Part shown: positions 27,996 through 36,674 of the stretch, piece after piece
Numbering within the stretch: the first letter of the stretch is position 1
How the letters are laid out: each line of letters begins with the position of its first letter
Assembly: GCA_902598015.1 (NCBI GenBank)
Contig: CACJZT010000002.1
Coordinates: 120,199-184,198 of the forward strand
Direction: 5' to 3'
Source: an uncultured Pelagibacteraceae bacterium
Lineage (GTDB): Bacteria; Pseudomonadota; Alphaproteobacteria; Pelagibacterales; Pelagibacteraceae
Length of the DNA: 64,000 nucleotides
Notes under the pieces: model-generated
What the model was told of the DNA's origin: nothing
What the model saw: the letters and a program-made list of their open reading frames with translations, nothing else
The model's database searches: none
Made by a program: the position numbers and the translations under genes

Positions 27996-29069
27996 ATGAT
28001 CATTTCAGACATAAAAAATAAAATTATTAATGGAGATAGTATTAAGGAATTAAAAAAAATTCCGGCTGAAAGTTTTGATCTGATATTTGCAGATCCCCCT
28101 TACAACCTTCAACTGAAAAAAGAATTAAGTCGACCTGACAGATCTAAAGTCGATGCTGTAGACGATGCGTGGGATAAATTTGATAGTTTTAAAAGTTATG
28201 ATGAGTTTTCAGTTCAATGGCTTAAAGAATGTAAAAGAATTTTAAAAAAAAATGGATCTATATGGGTCATAGGAAGTTATCATAATATTTTTAGAGTTGG
28301 TTCAAAAATGCAAGATTTAGGTTTTTGGATACTAAATGATGTGATTTGGAACAAAAATAACCCTATGCCAAATTTTAGAGGAACACGTTTTACGAATGCG
28401 CACGAAACACTTATATGGGCATCAAAAAGTGAAGGCTCAAAATATACTTTTAATTATCAATCACTTAAATGTTTAAACGATGATCTACAGATGAGATCTA
28501 CATGGAATTTACCTATATGTAATGGAAAAGAAAGACTTAAAAATAATGGTAATAAAGTTCACTCAACGCAAAAGCCAGAGTCTTTATTGCACAGAATTAT
28601 ATTAGCATCGTCTAATAAAGGCGATTTAATATTGGACCCGTTTCTCGGTACGGGAACAACTGCTGTAGTTTCAAAAAAGTTAGGTAGAAATTATTTTGGG
28701 ATAGAAAAAGAAAAAAACTATTTTGAAGCTGCAAGTAAAAGAATTAAAAATACAAAAATTATAGAAGATGAATATTTAGATACTATAAAAAATAATAGAT
28801 CCAAACCAAGAGTGCCATTTGGATCTTTGGTTGAATTAGGAATTATTAAACCTGGTACTGAAATTTTTGATCAAAAAAAACAAATCAATGCGAAAATTAT
28901 GATTGATGGTAGTATAAAATATCGGAAATCAGAAGGATCAATTCATAAAGTTGCTGCACAAATATTAGGTGCTGAGAGCTGTAATGGTTGGACTTTTTGG
29001 TATTATAAATCAGGTAATTCACTCAAACCAATTGATGATTTGAGGCAAAGACTAAGGCCAACTACTTAA
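27996..29069 (+). CDS. ccrM: CcrM-type GANTC adenine-N6 DNA methyltransferase
   Basis: A solitary beta-class adenine methyltransferase, 357 aa, that in alphaproteobacteria methylates GANTC and times cell-cycle transcription. Visible are the catalytic DPPY at about residues 33-36 (FADPPYNLQL), the SAM-binding DPFLGTGTTAVV, and the target-recognition part between. The C-terminal ~80 residues (GSLVELGIIKPGT to GWTFWYY) form the RAMA-like extension typical of CcrM. No restriction enzyme gene is adjacent. Its stop overlaps that of the FAD monooxygenase by 4 nt. The promoter itself carries GANTC sites. Confidence 0.95.
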   Translation: MIISDIKNKIINGDSIKELKKIPAESFDLIFADPPYNLQLKKELSRPDRSKVDAVDDAWDKFDSFKSYDEFSVQWLKECKRILKKNGSIWVIGSYHNIFRVGSKMQDLGFWILNDVIWNKNNPMPNFRGTRFTNAHETLIWASKSEGSKYTFNYQSLKCLNDDLQMRSTWNLPICNGKERLKNNGNKVHSTQKPESLLHRIILASSNKGDLILDPFLGTGTTAVVSKKLGRNYFGIEKEKNYFEAASKRIKNTKIIEDEYLDTIKNNRSKPRVPFGSLVELGIIKPGTEIFDQKKQINAKIMIDGSIKYRKSEGSIHKVAAQILGAESCNGWTFWYYKSGNSLKPIDDLRQRLRPTT

Positions 29070-30190
29070 TTTCTATAAATTTTTCCAAGATAACTCTCTA
29101 GAAATTTTTTATTTTTTGATAAAAATTTCAAAACAATATTTCTAATTAATATTATTATTGGATTAGTTAAATGGAAGGCAAAATGGTTTAATTTTGATCT
29201 TTTATTTACTAGTAATATTTTACTTATCTTATCTTTATAAATACTATTTGAATTTGTAATATTTTCTAAAATACCATTTGCTGTTTCAATACTTTGAGAA
29301 GCACCTTGTGCAAAAGAAGGTGGAAAAGCAAATAAAGCATCACCACTCAAATAAGTATTTTGATATTTTAGTGTGGGTAATTCAGTGCTTACAAATACAG
29401 GAAAACACTTTATATTTGCTAAACTTTCCAAATTAATAATAGAATTTTGTGAAATAAAGTCTTTTAAAGATTTTATAAATGTTTCTGAATTAAGAATATT
29501 TTTATTTTCAATTTCTTTAGTAGTTAGTTTCTTTTTGATTATAGCAACGAAATTATATTCGAGTTTTTGATTTACAGGATAAGTTACATAGTGAAAATTT
29601 GACCCCATATAAACAGAAATATTATCTTTTTCATGTTGTATTAAATTCGCCCTTAAAGCAATGTTCCCATTAAAAATTGGGTTTAAATGATTATTTGATA
29701 TTTGAGATTTTAATTTTGAAAAAACACCGTCTGCAATTACTATATAATCGAAACTTTCATTCTTATTACTCCAAGAAATCTTTATTTTTTCATTATATTC
29801 GATATTTTGAATATCGGCTTTAAATTGAATTTTTTCCTCAGGTATATTGCCAATTAAAAACTTTATTAATGTTGATCTTTTAAGTGTTGTGTAACGGTCG
29901 TTTACATTGTTGAATTGCTTTAAATCAATTTCACAAATCTTTTTAATATTTTTAGCCTGGAAAAAATTTACTTTTGTTGGATAATAAACATCTGATGCTG
30001 AAATATTTTTAAATCCTACTTTATTTAACAAATTAATACTATTAACTGAAAGTTGAATGCCATAACCTTCGTTTAAATTAAGATAATCTTTTTTTTCAAA
30101 GATTTTATAATCTATTTCAGTATTTTTGTTTAATTCATTTGCAAGATACAAACCAGATATACCAGCTCCTACAATTGCAACTTTTTTCAT
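29066..30190 (-). CDS. FAD-dependent monooxygenase (UbiH/p-hydroxybenzoate hydroxylase fold)
   Basis: A 374-aa class A flavin monooxygenase. The Rossmann motif VAIVGAGISGLYLANEL opens the protein; a DG motif appears as VIADGVFSKLK, and the GD motif as YLSGDALFAFPP. The C-terminus has two hydrophobic stretches (IIILIRNIVLKFL). Substrate is not readable; ubiquinone hydroxylases and aromatic hydroxylases share this layout. It is downstream of mutY with a 4-nt ATGA overlap, so the pair is likely cotranscribed, but I know of no functional link between them. Confidence 0.8.
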   Translation of the reverse strand: MKKVAIVGAGISGLYLANELNKNTEIDYKIFEKKDYLNLNEGYGIQLSVNSINLLNKVGFKNISASDVYYPTKVNFFQAKNIKKICEIDLKQFNNVNDRYTTLKRSTLIKFLIGNIPEEKIQFKADIQNIEYNEKIKISWSNKNESFDYIVIADGVFSKLKSQISNNHLNPIFNGNIALRANLIQHEKDNISVYMGSNFHYVTYPVNQKLEYNFVAIIKKKLTTKEIENKNILNSETFIKSLKDFISQNSIINLESLANIKCFPVFVSTELPTLKYQNTYLSGDALFAFPPSFAQGASQSIETANGILENITNSNSIYKDKISKILLVNKRSKLNHFAFHLTNPIIILIRNIVLKFLSKNKKFLESYLGKIYRN

Positions 30191-31179
30191 TCAGATTTTG
30201 AGATGGTATAAAATATTTTTTTAGTAAATGATGGAATTATTTCTGAGCTTAATTTATCTTTTTTAATTAATATTTTATTTTTAATCTTTGGAGGTCTTTT
30301 CGAGTTATTTAACAAAATTTTCATTTCCATATTAGATAATTTTATATTAATTTTTTTATTATTTGAATAATTATACTTACTTTCTCGAACTTCAGTCATT
30401 GGAAAAATTGGCATATTTTTTAAAAATTTAAATTTATCATTTTTGACTAATAAGTAGTTATTATGTTTTTTGTAAATAGTCGCTTCGAAATATTTAGTTT
30501 TTATTTCTTTATTAAATTTGGTCAATTCAAAGTCATTTTTTTTTAGAGATATACAATTTTTATTTAAAGGACATTCCTTACAACTTGGATTTTTTGGTTT
30601 GCATATTAAAGCACCTATCTCCATGATTGCTTGGGAGTAATCACTAGCACGATTGGACAGTCCAAAAAAATTAATTTTTGTTTTTAAAAAATCTTTAGAT
30701 ATTTCATTCTGCTTTTTTAAATATAGAGTTCTTTTAAGAATTCTCTCTACATTTCCATCTAAAGGAATAGTTTTAAGGTTAAATGCTATAGACATTATTG
30801 CTTTGGATGTATATTCACCTACTCCTGGTAATTGTATTAACTTTTCATAAGATTTTGGCAACTTACCATAGAAATCTCTAACAATTATAATTGCACTTTT
30901 TTTTAGATTTCTTGCTCTTGAATAATAACCAAGACCTTCCCAATGTTTCATTAAGATCTTTTCGTCGACATTTGCCAATGATTGAAAGGTTGGAATTTGT
31001 TTTACAAATTTTTTAAAATAAGGAATAACAGTTTTTACTTGAGTTTGCTGTAACATAAATTCACTAACAAACGTAAAATATTCTTTTTGCCTCTGAGAAA
31101 CTTTTTTTCTCCAAGGTAAAATTCTTTTATTATTATCGTACCAAAGTAGAATTTTATTTGGTATGTTTTTATTATTCAT
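30187..31179 (-). CDS. mutY: A/G-specific adenine DNA glycosylase MutY
   Basis: MutY removes adenine mispaired with 8-oxoguanine. Visible are LPWRKKVSQRQKEYFTFVSEFMLQQTQV near the N-terminus (as short motifs FMLQQTQV and LPGVGEYTSKAI for the helix-hairpin-helix), LDGNVERIL with the catalytic Asp region, and an intact Cx6Cx2Cx5C iron-sulfur motif (CKPKNPSCKECPLNKNC). The ORF track uses TTG 31224; I choose ATG 31179, which begins at MNNKNIPNKIL. That ATG is back to back with the dciA ATG on the other strand. Confidence 0.93.
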   Translation of the reverse strand: MNNKNIPNKILLWYDNNKRILPWRKKVSQRQKEYFTFVSEFMLQQTQVKTVIPYFKKFVKQIPTFQSLANVDEKILMKHWEGLGYYSRARNLKKSAIIIVRDFYGKLPKSYEKLIQLPGVGEYTSKAIMSIAFNLKTIPLDGNVERILKRTLYLKKQNEISKDFLKTKINFFGLSNRASDYSQAIMEIGALICKPKNPSCKECPLNKNCISLKKNDFELTKFNKEIKTKYFEATIYKKHNNYLLVKNDKFKFLKNMPIFPMTEVRESKYNYSNNKKINIKLSNMEMKILLNNSKRPPKIKNKILIKKDKLSSEIIPSFTKKIFYTISKSE

Positions 31180-31662
31180 ATGAGTCAAAAATGTAATACT
31201 AAGCAGAGATATAACTCCATTCAAGGTTTAAGATCTTTTAAAGATACTTTACCCACAGAGGCAAAAAGAATAATTAGTAAAAAAGGTAAAATTTATAATG
31301 AAACTTTAGATAATTGGAAATATTTAGTAGGTAAAGATTTATTTAAAGTAAGTTTTCCTAAGTCATATAAAAGTTCAAACAAGTTATCGGGCAGTCGTTT
31401 AAATATTTTAGTAAAGAGGGGAAATGAAATTGACGTTGAGTATTCTAAAAAAGAAATAATAAAAAAAATTAATGTTTTTTTTGGCTATCATGTTTTAGAT
31501 GACATTAAATTGAATACATTTGATGGGAAAATTGAAGAAAGCCATAAAAATACCGCTATTAATGCGACAAAAAATAAACATATAAAGAGCATAAATAATA
31601 TTAAAAATGACAAAATAAAAAACTCACTGTTAGAGCTAAGTAAACATTTTAAAATAAAATGA
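31180..31662 (+). CDS. dciA: DciA/DUF721-family protein
   Basis: A 160-aa protein that matches the DUF721 pattern: a helical N-terminal part, NWKYLVGKDLFKVSFP (the W..lVG....hs.P signature), then LNILVKRGNEIDVEYSKKEIIKKINVFFGY. DciA is the ancestral bacterial loader/operator of the replicative helicase DnaB where DnaC is absent. The C-terminal ~50 residues are Lys/Asn-rich and poorly ordered. Gene order mutY-dciA-dsbA-smc is typical in alphaproteobacteria. It overlaps the DsbA-like gene by 4 nt. Confidence 0.82.
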   Translation: MSQKCNTKQRYNSIQGLRSFKDTLPTEAKRIISKKGKIYNETLDNWKYLVGKDLFKVSFPKSYKSSNKLSGSRLNILVKRGNEIDVEYSKKEIIKKINVFFGYHVLDDIKLNTFDGKIEESHKNTAINATKNKHIKSINNIKNDKIKNSLLELSKHFKIK

Positions 31663-32234
31663 AAAAAATAATTATTGTCTCAATTTTAATTTTTTTTAAT
31701 TTCATTAATGCTAATTCTGAAGTTAAACCAATTTTAGTAGGGAATGCAGACTCAAAAGTTAAGTTGATGGTTTTTGAATCTTTAACTTGCAGTTTTTGTG
31801 CAAATTTTCATAAAAATATTTATCCTAAACTAAAAGAGGATTTTATTGATAAAGGATTGATCTCAATAGAATTTAAAAGCTTCCCATTAGATATCATTGC
31901 ATTTAATGCAACTAAATTAGCGCATTGTAGAAATGATGGTGAGCATGAAATTTTGCATCACCTTTATTTAAATCAAGATAAGTGGATCAAGGGAAAAAAT
32001 GAATTAGAAGCAAATCAAGCTATGAAAAAATTTATTAATAATACTGAATATAATCTTGATTTTGATAAGTGCTTGGCGGATAAAAAAATAGAGGATCATA
32101 TTTTAGAAGACCGAATCGAAGGTGTTAAAAAGTACAAAGTGGACTCTACTCCTACAGTCATAATTAATGGAAAAAAGTTTGAAAATCACTCAAACTACAA
32201 AAAATTAAAAAAATACATAGAAAAACTGATATAA
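31659..32234 (+). CDS. DsbA-family periplasmic thioredoxin-fold protein
   Basis: A 191-aa protein with a signal peptide (about 1-20) and a thioredoxin fold with active-site CSFC in FESLTCSFCANFHKN (about residues 45-48). The cis-Pro loop appears as VDSTPTVIINGKKFEN. Its KSFPLDIIAFNATKLAHC segment fits the DsbA/BdbD-like (COG1651) class with a helical insertion. It should oxidise or isomerise disulfides of exported proteins, such as the Cys-rich secreted protein at 4947-5957. It precedes smc by 8 nt. Confidence 0.9.
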   Translation: MKKIIIVSILIFFNFINANSEVKPILVGNADSKVKLMVFESLTCSFCANFHKNIYPKLKEDFIDKGLISIEFKSFPLDIIAFNATKLAHCRNDGEHEILHHLYLNQDKWIKGKNELEANQAMKKFINNTEYNLDFDKCLADKKIEDHILEDRIEGVKKYKVDSTPTVIINGKKFENHSNYKKLKKYIEKLI

Positions 32235-32242
32235 GTCAGTGA

Positions 32243-34816
32243 ATGGAATTTAAAAAAATCCAACTAAATGGATTTAAGTCTTTTGCTGAAAAAACAAATT
32301 TCCTCATTGAAGAAGGTTTAACTGGGATAGTTGGCCCAAACGGTTGTGGCAAATCAAATATAGTGGAGTCGTTAAGATGGTGTATGGGTGAGACATCGGC
32401 AAAAAGTATGAGAGGTTCAGGAATGGAAGACGTTATATTTTCTGGAACTTCAAACAAACCATCAAAAAATATTGCAGAAGTTTTGGTGAGCTTATCAAAT
32501 GACAACAAGGATGGTCCTCTACAATATAATGAGCTCGATGAAATTGAAATAAGAAGAAAAATAGAAAAAGATAAAGGCTCAAAATTTTATATAAATGGGA
32601 AAGAAGTAAGAGCTAAAGATGCTCAAATGTTTTTTGCTGATTTATCAACAGGTGCCCATTCACCTTCAATTATTAGTCAAGGTAGAATTGGAGCATTGGT
32701 CACAGCAAAACCTTCTGATCGAAGAGCTATTTTAGAAGAAGCAGCTGGCATAGCAGGTTTACATGTTAGAAGACACGAAGCAGAATTAAGATTAGGCGCG
32801 GCTGAAAATAATTTAAAAAGGGCAGATGAATTAAGAAGACAACAGGAAAGACAATTAGCAAATTTGCAAAAGCAAGCTGAAGAGGCTGCAAAATACAAAT
32901 CTATTTCAGAAGAAATAAAAAAAGTTGAGGCAGGTTTATATTATTTACGTCTTTTAGAAATTGATAATGAAATTAAAGTAGAGAATGAGATCAACAATGA
33001 GGCTGATGATCAAGTTAAGTCCTTCAATGATAAATTAGAGAATTTAAGCATGAAGATTATTGAAAAGAATAAGAATGTAAATCCTATAAGAGAAAAAAAT
33101 CAAGAAAACTTGTCAAAAATACAAAGGTTAAATTTAGAGTTAAAGAGCTTAGATGAAGAAAAAGACAGGGTTAATGATGAAATTCAATCAATTAGAAAGG
33201 CTTTAAGTGTAATAGATGAAGATATTGTTAGAGAAAAAAGCATAATCATTGATGCAAACTCTAATGAAAAAAGACTTAGAGAAGAAAAAGAAAATTTAAT
33301 TACAGTCGACTCAAAATATTATGAAACTGAAAAATTGTCAGGTTTAGATTTGGTAAATGCAAAAGGAAAATTAAAAGATGAGCAAGATAAGTTAGAGAGA
33401 ATACTAGAAAATCTAAACCTTGATACTCTAAAAAAGAACTCAGAAACTATTGATTTAGCAAGTGAGCAGTTAGATAAAGCAAAAGAAATGCTCTCAGAGA
33501 ACAATATCAATGGTGCAACTAATTTAATAGATGAATGCAAAATAAATCTTTCATTTTTAAAAATGAAAATTAATGAAATGCATGATGATGATTTAGCGAT
33601 AACAGTAACTAAGAAAAATGATGAAATCAAAAGTCTACAAGAAGAATACGCTGAAGCATTTAGTACAAATCAAAATATCAAAAAAGAATCAATTAAGAGA
33701 AGTGAAAGAATTAAAATAATCGATCAAGAAATAGAAAGTTGGAAAAACTTATTGGTAAATTCTGAAAAAATGATTAATGAATTAAATAGTAGAAAAGATA
33801 CTCAACAAAAAAAATTAGATAGCCTAGAAAAACAACCTCAAACACAAGCTGAAAGAAAAGGACAAATATCTGAAAGTTTAAGAATTTCTGAAAAAGAAAA
33901 AAGTGATAATGAAATATTAATAGATGAACTAGATAAAGAGATTAACGAATTAAGAAGCAATCTTAATACAACAAAGGAAGAGTCTATTGAAATAAGAGAG
34001 CGAAAAGCAAGCTCTGGAGCAACAATCGATGGTTTGAATAAAAGAAGAAATGATTTGTTAGAAAGAGTATCAACAGAACTTAATTTAAAAGAAGAAGAGA
34101 TACTAAATTTTTCAAATTTAAAAGATGCATCTGAATATCCAGATACAGTAACACAAGAGGAATTGCTTGATGAAAAAAAAAGAGAAAGAGAAAAATTAGG
34201 CTCAGTCAACTTAAGAGCAGACGAAGAGACTTCAAAATATGAAGATGAAATTAAGAAAATGGAAAAAGATAGACAAGATTTAGTAACTGCAATTATAAAG
34301 TTAAAAGAAAGTATTACTGAACTCAATCAGAAAGGTAGAGAAAGACTTCTAAATGCTTTTGAAAAAGTGAATAGAAAGTTCAATGAAGTTTATACCAAAC
34401 TATTTAATGGAGGTAGTGCAAAACTAGAATTAGTAGACTCTGATGATCCTTTAGATGCAGGATTAGAAATGTTGGTAAGTCCACCAGGAAAAAGATTACA
34501 ATCAATAACTTTATTATCTGGAGGTGAACAAGCCCTGACTGCTTTATCTTTAATCTTTGCAGTGTTTCTTACTAATCCAGCTCCAATATGTGTTCTCGAT
34601 GAAGTAGACGCACCTCTAGATGATGCGAATGTAACAAGATTCTGCAATCTTTTGACGGAACTAACTAAAATTACATCTACAAGATTTATTATTGTAACTC
34701 ACCACGCTTTAACCATGTCTAAAATGGACAGACTATATGGTGTAACAATGCCAGAAAAAGGAATTAGCCAACTAGTTGCTGTAGATCTTCAAAAAGCAGA
34801 GAGTATGGTTGCTTAA
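32243..34816 (+). CDS. smc: Chromosome segregation ATPase SMC, short form without recognisable hinge
   Basis: SMC organises the chromosome with ScpA/B. Both ATPase halves are in one frame: Walker A GPNGCGKS (31-38), Q-loop SIISQGRIG, signature LLSGGEQ (about 757-763), Walker B ICVLDEVDAPLDD. The protein is 857 aa, roughly 300 shorter than usual 1150-1180. Between about 170 and 690 the sequence is nearly all charged coiled coil; the globular hinge with conserved glycines is not seen. The apex may be the short Asn-rich stretch near 380-420. No frameshift is evident. The 3' end is 2 nt from atpI. Confidence 0.92.
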   Translation: MEFKKIQLNGFKSFAEKTNFLIEEGLTGIVGPNGCGKSNIVESLRWCMGETSAKSMRGSGMEDVIFSGTSNKPSKNIAEVLVSLSNDNKDGPLQYNELDEIEIRRKIEKDKGSKFYINGKEVRAKDAQMFFADLSTGAHSPSIISQGRIGALVTAKPSDRRAILEEAAGIAGLHVRRHEAELRLGAAENNLKRADELRRQQERQLANLQKQAEEAAKYKSISEEIKKVEAGLYYLRLLEIDNEIKVENEINNEADDQVKSFNDKLENLSMKIIEKNKNVNPIREKNQENLSKIQRLNLELKSLDEEKDRVNDEIQSIRKALSVIDEDIVREKSIIIDANSNEKRLREEKENLITVDSKYYETEKLSGLDLVNAKGKLKDEQDKLERILENLNLDTLKKNSETIDLASEQLDKAKEMLSENNINGATNLIDECKINLSFLKMKINEMHDDDLAITVTKKNDEIKSLQEEYAEAFSTNQNIKKESIKRSERIKIIDQEIESWKNLLVNSEKMINELNSRKDTQQKKLDSLEKQPQTQAERKGQISESLRISEKEKSDNEILIDELDKEINELRSNLNTTKEESIEIRERKASSGATIDGLNKRRNDLLERVSTELNLKEEEILNFSNLKDASEYPDTVTQEELLDEKKREREKLGSVNLRADEETSKYEDEIKKMEKDRQDLVTAIIKLKESITELNQKGRERLLNAFEKVNRKFNEVYTKLFNGGSAKLELVDSDDPLDAGLEMLVSPPGKRLQSITLLSGGEQALTALSLIFAVFLTNPAPICVLDEVDAPLDDANVTRFCNLLTELTKITSTRFIIVTHHALTMSKMDRLYGVTMPEKGISQLVAVDLQKAESMVA

Positions 34817-34818
34817 TA

Positions 34819-35094
34819 ATGGATGAAGACCAGTTTAAAACTCGCCTAAAAATTGCAAAAAAAAAAACCGATAAAGACAAAAAATCTGAAGAGGGAAATA
34901 AAGGCTCAAGTATGGGTTCAGCCTTCAAAATGAGCACAGAATTGGTATCTGCAGTGGCTGTTGGGACAATTATTGGGTTTATTTTAGACAATTGGTTTGG
35001 TACTAAACCCTGGTTAATTTTAATATTTTTTTTTATTGGTGTAATAGCTGGAATTATGAACGTTATTAGATCAGCAAAAAAAATGCAAAAATAG
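34819..35094 (+). CDS. atpI: ATP synthase-associated protein AtpI
   Basis: A 91-aa protein with a charged, Lys-rich N-terminal half and two hydrophobic segments (about 36-56, STELVSAVAVGTIIGFILD, and 62-82, WLILIFFFIGVIAGIMNV). The GxxxG-bearing helices and position upstream of atpB identify AtpI, which helps assemble the c-ring or carries cations in some species. It starts 2 nt after the smc stop, so smc and the F0 operon are likely cotranscribed or the F0 promoter lies inside smc. It is 7 nt before atpB. Confidence 0.88.
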   Translation: MDEDQFKTRLKIAKKKTDKDKKSEEGNKGSSMGSAFKMSTELVSAVAVGTIIGFILDNWFGTKPWLILIFFFIGVIAGIMNVIRSAKKMQK

Positions 35095-35101
35095 TAGGCA
35101 A

Positions 35102-35833
35102 ATGGCAGCAAATCCAATGTACCAATTCAACGTTTATAGAATTGGTCCAGAAATTAAAATAAATAACATAGATATTTCGTTCACAAACGCGAGTTTGTTT
35201 ATGGTCATAAGTTCATTAGCAATATTAATTATTTTTAATTTAGGCACGAAGAGATCTATCATACCAAATAAAATTCAATTACTTGCGGAACTCAGTTACT
35301 CTTTTATTTCAAAAATGATAAGTGATACAGCTGGATCGAAAGCTAAGCCTTACTTTTCTTTCATATTTTCTTTATTCATGTTTGTTTTATTTTGTAACAT
35401 GTTTGGGATGATACCATACTCTTTTACTGTCACTAGCCACATCATTGTAACTTTCGTATTAGCAGCATTTATATTTATAGGAGTAACAATAATTGGATTT
35501 ATTAAACATGGGCTTGGATATCTAAAACTTTTTGTGCCAAGTGGAGTTCCAATGGTTTTATTGCCATTAATAGTTGTTATAGAAATAATTTCATACTTAA
35601 GTAGACCAATTAGTTTATCAGTAAGATTGTTTGCAAATATGATGGCAGGCCATACGATGATGAAAGTTTTTGGAGGTTTCGTAGTTAGCTTAGGAATTGT
35701 TGGGGGCTGGCTACCACTAGGTTTTTCAGTTGCATTAACAGGTTTGGAGATATTAGTTGCTTTTCTTCAAGCATATGTATTTGCAATTTTAACATGTATC
35801 TATTTGAATGATGCATTAAATTTACACCATTAA
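35102..35833 (+). CDS. atpB: ATP synthase F0 subunit a
   Basis: Subunit a holds the proton half-channels against the c-ring. The 243-aa protein has five or six membrane helices, and the essential arginine is in SLSVRLFANMMAGH. The C-terminal segment LEILVAFLQAYVFAIL with the conserved Glu and Gln is present. The F1 genes are not in this window; a split of F0 and F1 operons is normal in alphaproteobacteria. Confidence 0.97.
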   Translation: MAANPMYQFNVYRIGPEIKINNIDISFTNASLFMVISSLAILIIFNLGTKRSIIPNKIQLLAELSYSFISKMISDTAGSKAKPYFSFIFSLFMFVLFCNMFGMIPYSFTVTSHIIVTFVLAAFIFIGVTIIGFIKHGLGYLKLFVPSGVPMVLLPLIVVIEIISYLSRPISLSVRLFANMMAGHTMMKVFGGFVVSLGIVGGWLPLGFSVALTGLEILVAFLQAYVFAILTCIYLNDALNLHH

Positions 35834-35840
35834 TTAACAT

Positions 35841-35847
35841 AAGGAGG
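35841..35847 (+). promoter_or_regulatory. Strong Shine-Dalgarno site of atpE
   Basis: AAGGAGG sits 5 bases before the atpE ATG. It is the most complete anti-16S match I noticed in the window, where most genes rely on weak sites or overlapping stops. The c subunit is needed in many copies per ATP synthase, so strong initiation fits stoichiometric control by translation. Confidence 0.7.
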
Positions 35848-35852
35848 ATATA

Positions 35853-36080
35853 ATGGAATTAGAAGCAGCAAAAATGATAGGAGCAGGACTAGCAGCAATT
35901 GCACTTGCAGGTGCAGGAGTTGGAATTGGGATAATTTTTGGAAATTATCTCTCAGGTGCAATGAGAAATCCATCTGCAGCTCAAAAGCAGTTTCCAAACT
36001 TGCTATTAGGCTTTGCATTAGCGGAAGCGACTGGTTTATTTGGATTAGTTGTTGCATTAATTATTCTTTTCGCGTTTTAA
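35853..36080 (+). CDS. atpE: ATP synthase F0 subunit c
   Basis: The 75-aa hairpin forms the rotor ring. Helix 1 carries the glycine repeat GAGVGIGIIFG, the polar loop is around RNPSAAQKQFP, and the ion-binding carboxylate is the Glu in LLGFALAEATGLFGL. Helix 1 has no Gln of the sodium-binding signature, so a proton-driven ring is likely. A strong Shine-Dalgarno site precedes it. It follows atpB by 19 nt, the longest gap inside this operon. Confidence 0.97.
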   Translation: MELEAAKMIGAGLAAIALAGAGVGIGIIFGNYLSGAMRNPSAAQKQFPNLLLGFALAEATGLFGLVVALIILFAF

Positions 36081-36083
36081 TTA

Positions 36084-36674
36084 ATGTTGAAAAAGATAAT
36101 TTTTCAATTTCTAACTTTAAGTCTTATCTTTACTTATAGTGCTCAAAGCGCTGAGAGTGGAGGCATGCCCCAGCTTAATCCCGAGTTTTGGATATCTCAA
36201 ATTTTTTGGTTAGTACTTACTTTTGGATTATTGTTTATAATTTTATCTAAGTTCATACTACCAAAGATTAGTAACAATCTTGAAACCAGAAAATCACAAA
36301 TCTTAGAGAATATCGAAACTGCAGACAAGCAACGGGAAGAAACAGAAAAAAAAGTTAAAGAATTTGATAAAATTATCAATGATAAAAAAATCGAAGCAAA
36401 AAACTTCTTTAATAGTGAAAGACAAAAAGTTTTGGACGATATAAACAATAAAAGATTATCTTTAGAAAAGGATATCGAAAAAGAAATAATAAAAGCTGAA
36501 GAAGAAATAGACCAATTAAAAAAAACTTCTCAAGAGAAAGTTACTAAAATTGCAATTGAGACATCCTCCGATCTAGTTAAACAATTAATTGGTGAAGATA
36601 TAAATAAAAGTAGTCTTTCAGCCATAGTTGAAGATCTTTCTAAAAAAGAAATGGAAAAACATAATGGCATTTGA
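36084..36674 (+). CDS. atpG: ATP synthase F0 subunit b' with signal-like N-terminus
   Basis: One of two peripheral-stalk b-type subunits, as in alphaproteobacteria and chloroplasts. The 196-aa protein has MPQLNPEFWISQIFWLV at the membrane entry, one transmembrane helix to about residue 60, and a long charged coiled coil. It starts with a hydrophobic signal-peptide-like segment ending SAQSAES, so it may be processed. It overlaps the b subunit gene by 11 nt. Confidence 0.9.
   Translation: MLKKIIFQFLTLSLIFTYSAQSAESGGMPQLNPEFWISQIFWLVLTFGLLFIILSKFILPKISNNLETRKSQILENIETADKQREETEKKVKEFDKIINDKKIEAKNFFNSERQKVLDDINNKRLSLEKDIEKEIIKAEEEIDQLKKTSQEKVTKIAIETSSDLVKQLIGEDINKSSLSAIVEDLSKKEMEKHNGI

Noticed and set aside
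33838-34326. 162-aa minus-strand ORF inside smc
   Set aside because: Ser/Leu/Phe-rich product from the reverse of Lys/Glu-rich coiled-coil codons; typical shadow.
32243-34816. smc as a pseudogene or frameshifted gene
   Set aside because: Both ATPase halves are in a single open frame with all nucleotide-binding motifs, so the short length is a true coding feature.
36628-36663. TTG start of the ATP synthase b subunit
   Set aside because: It adds a Lys-rich stretch inside b'; the ATG at 36664 gives the normal membrane anchor start.
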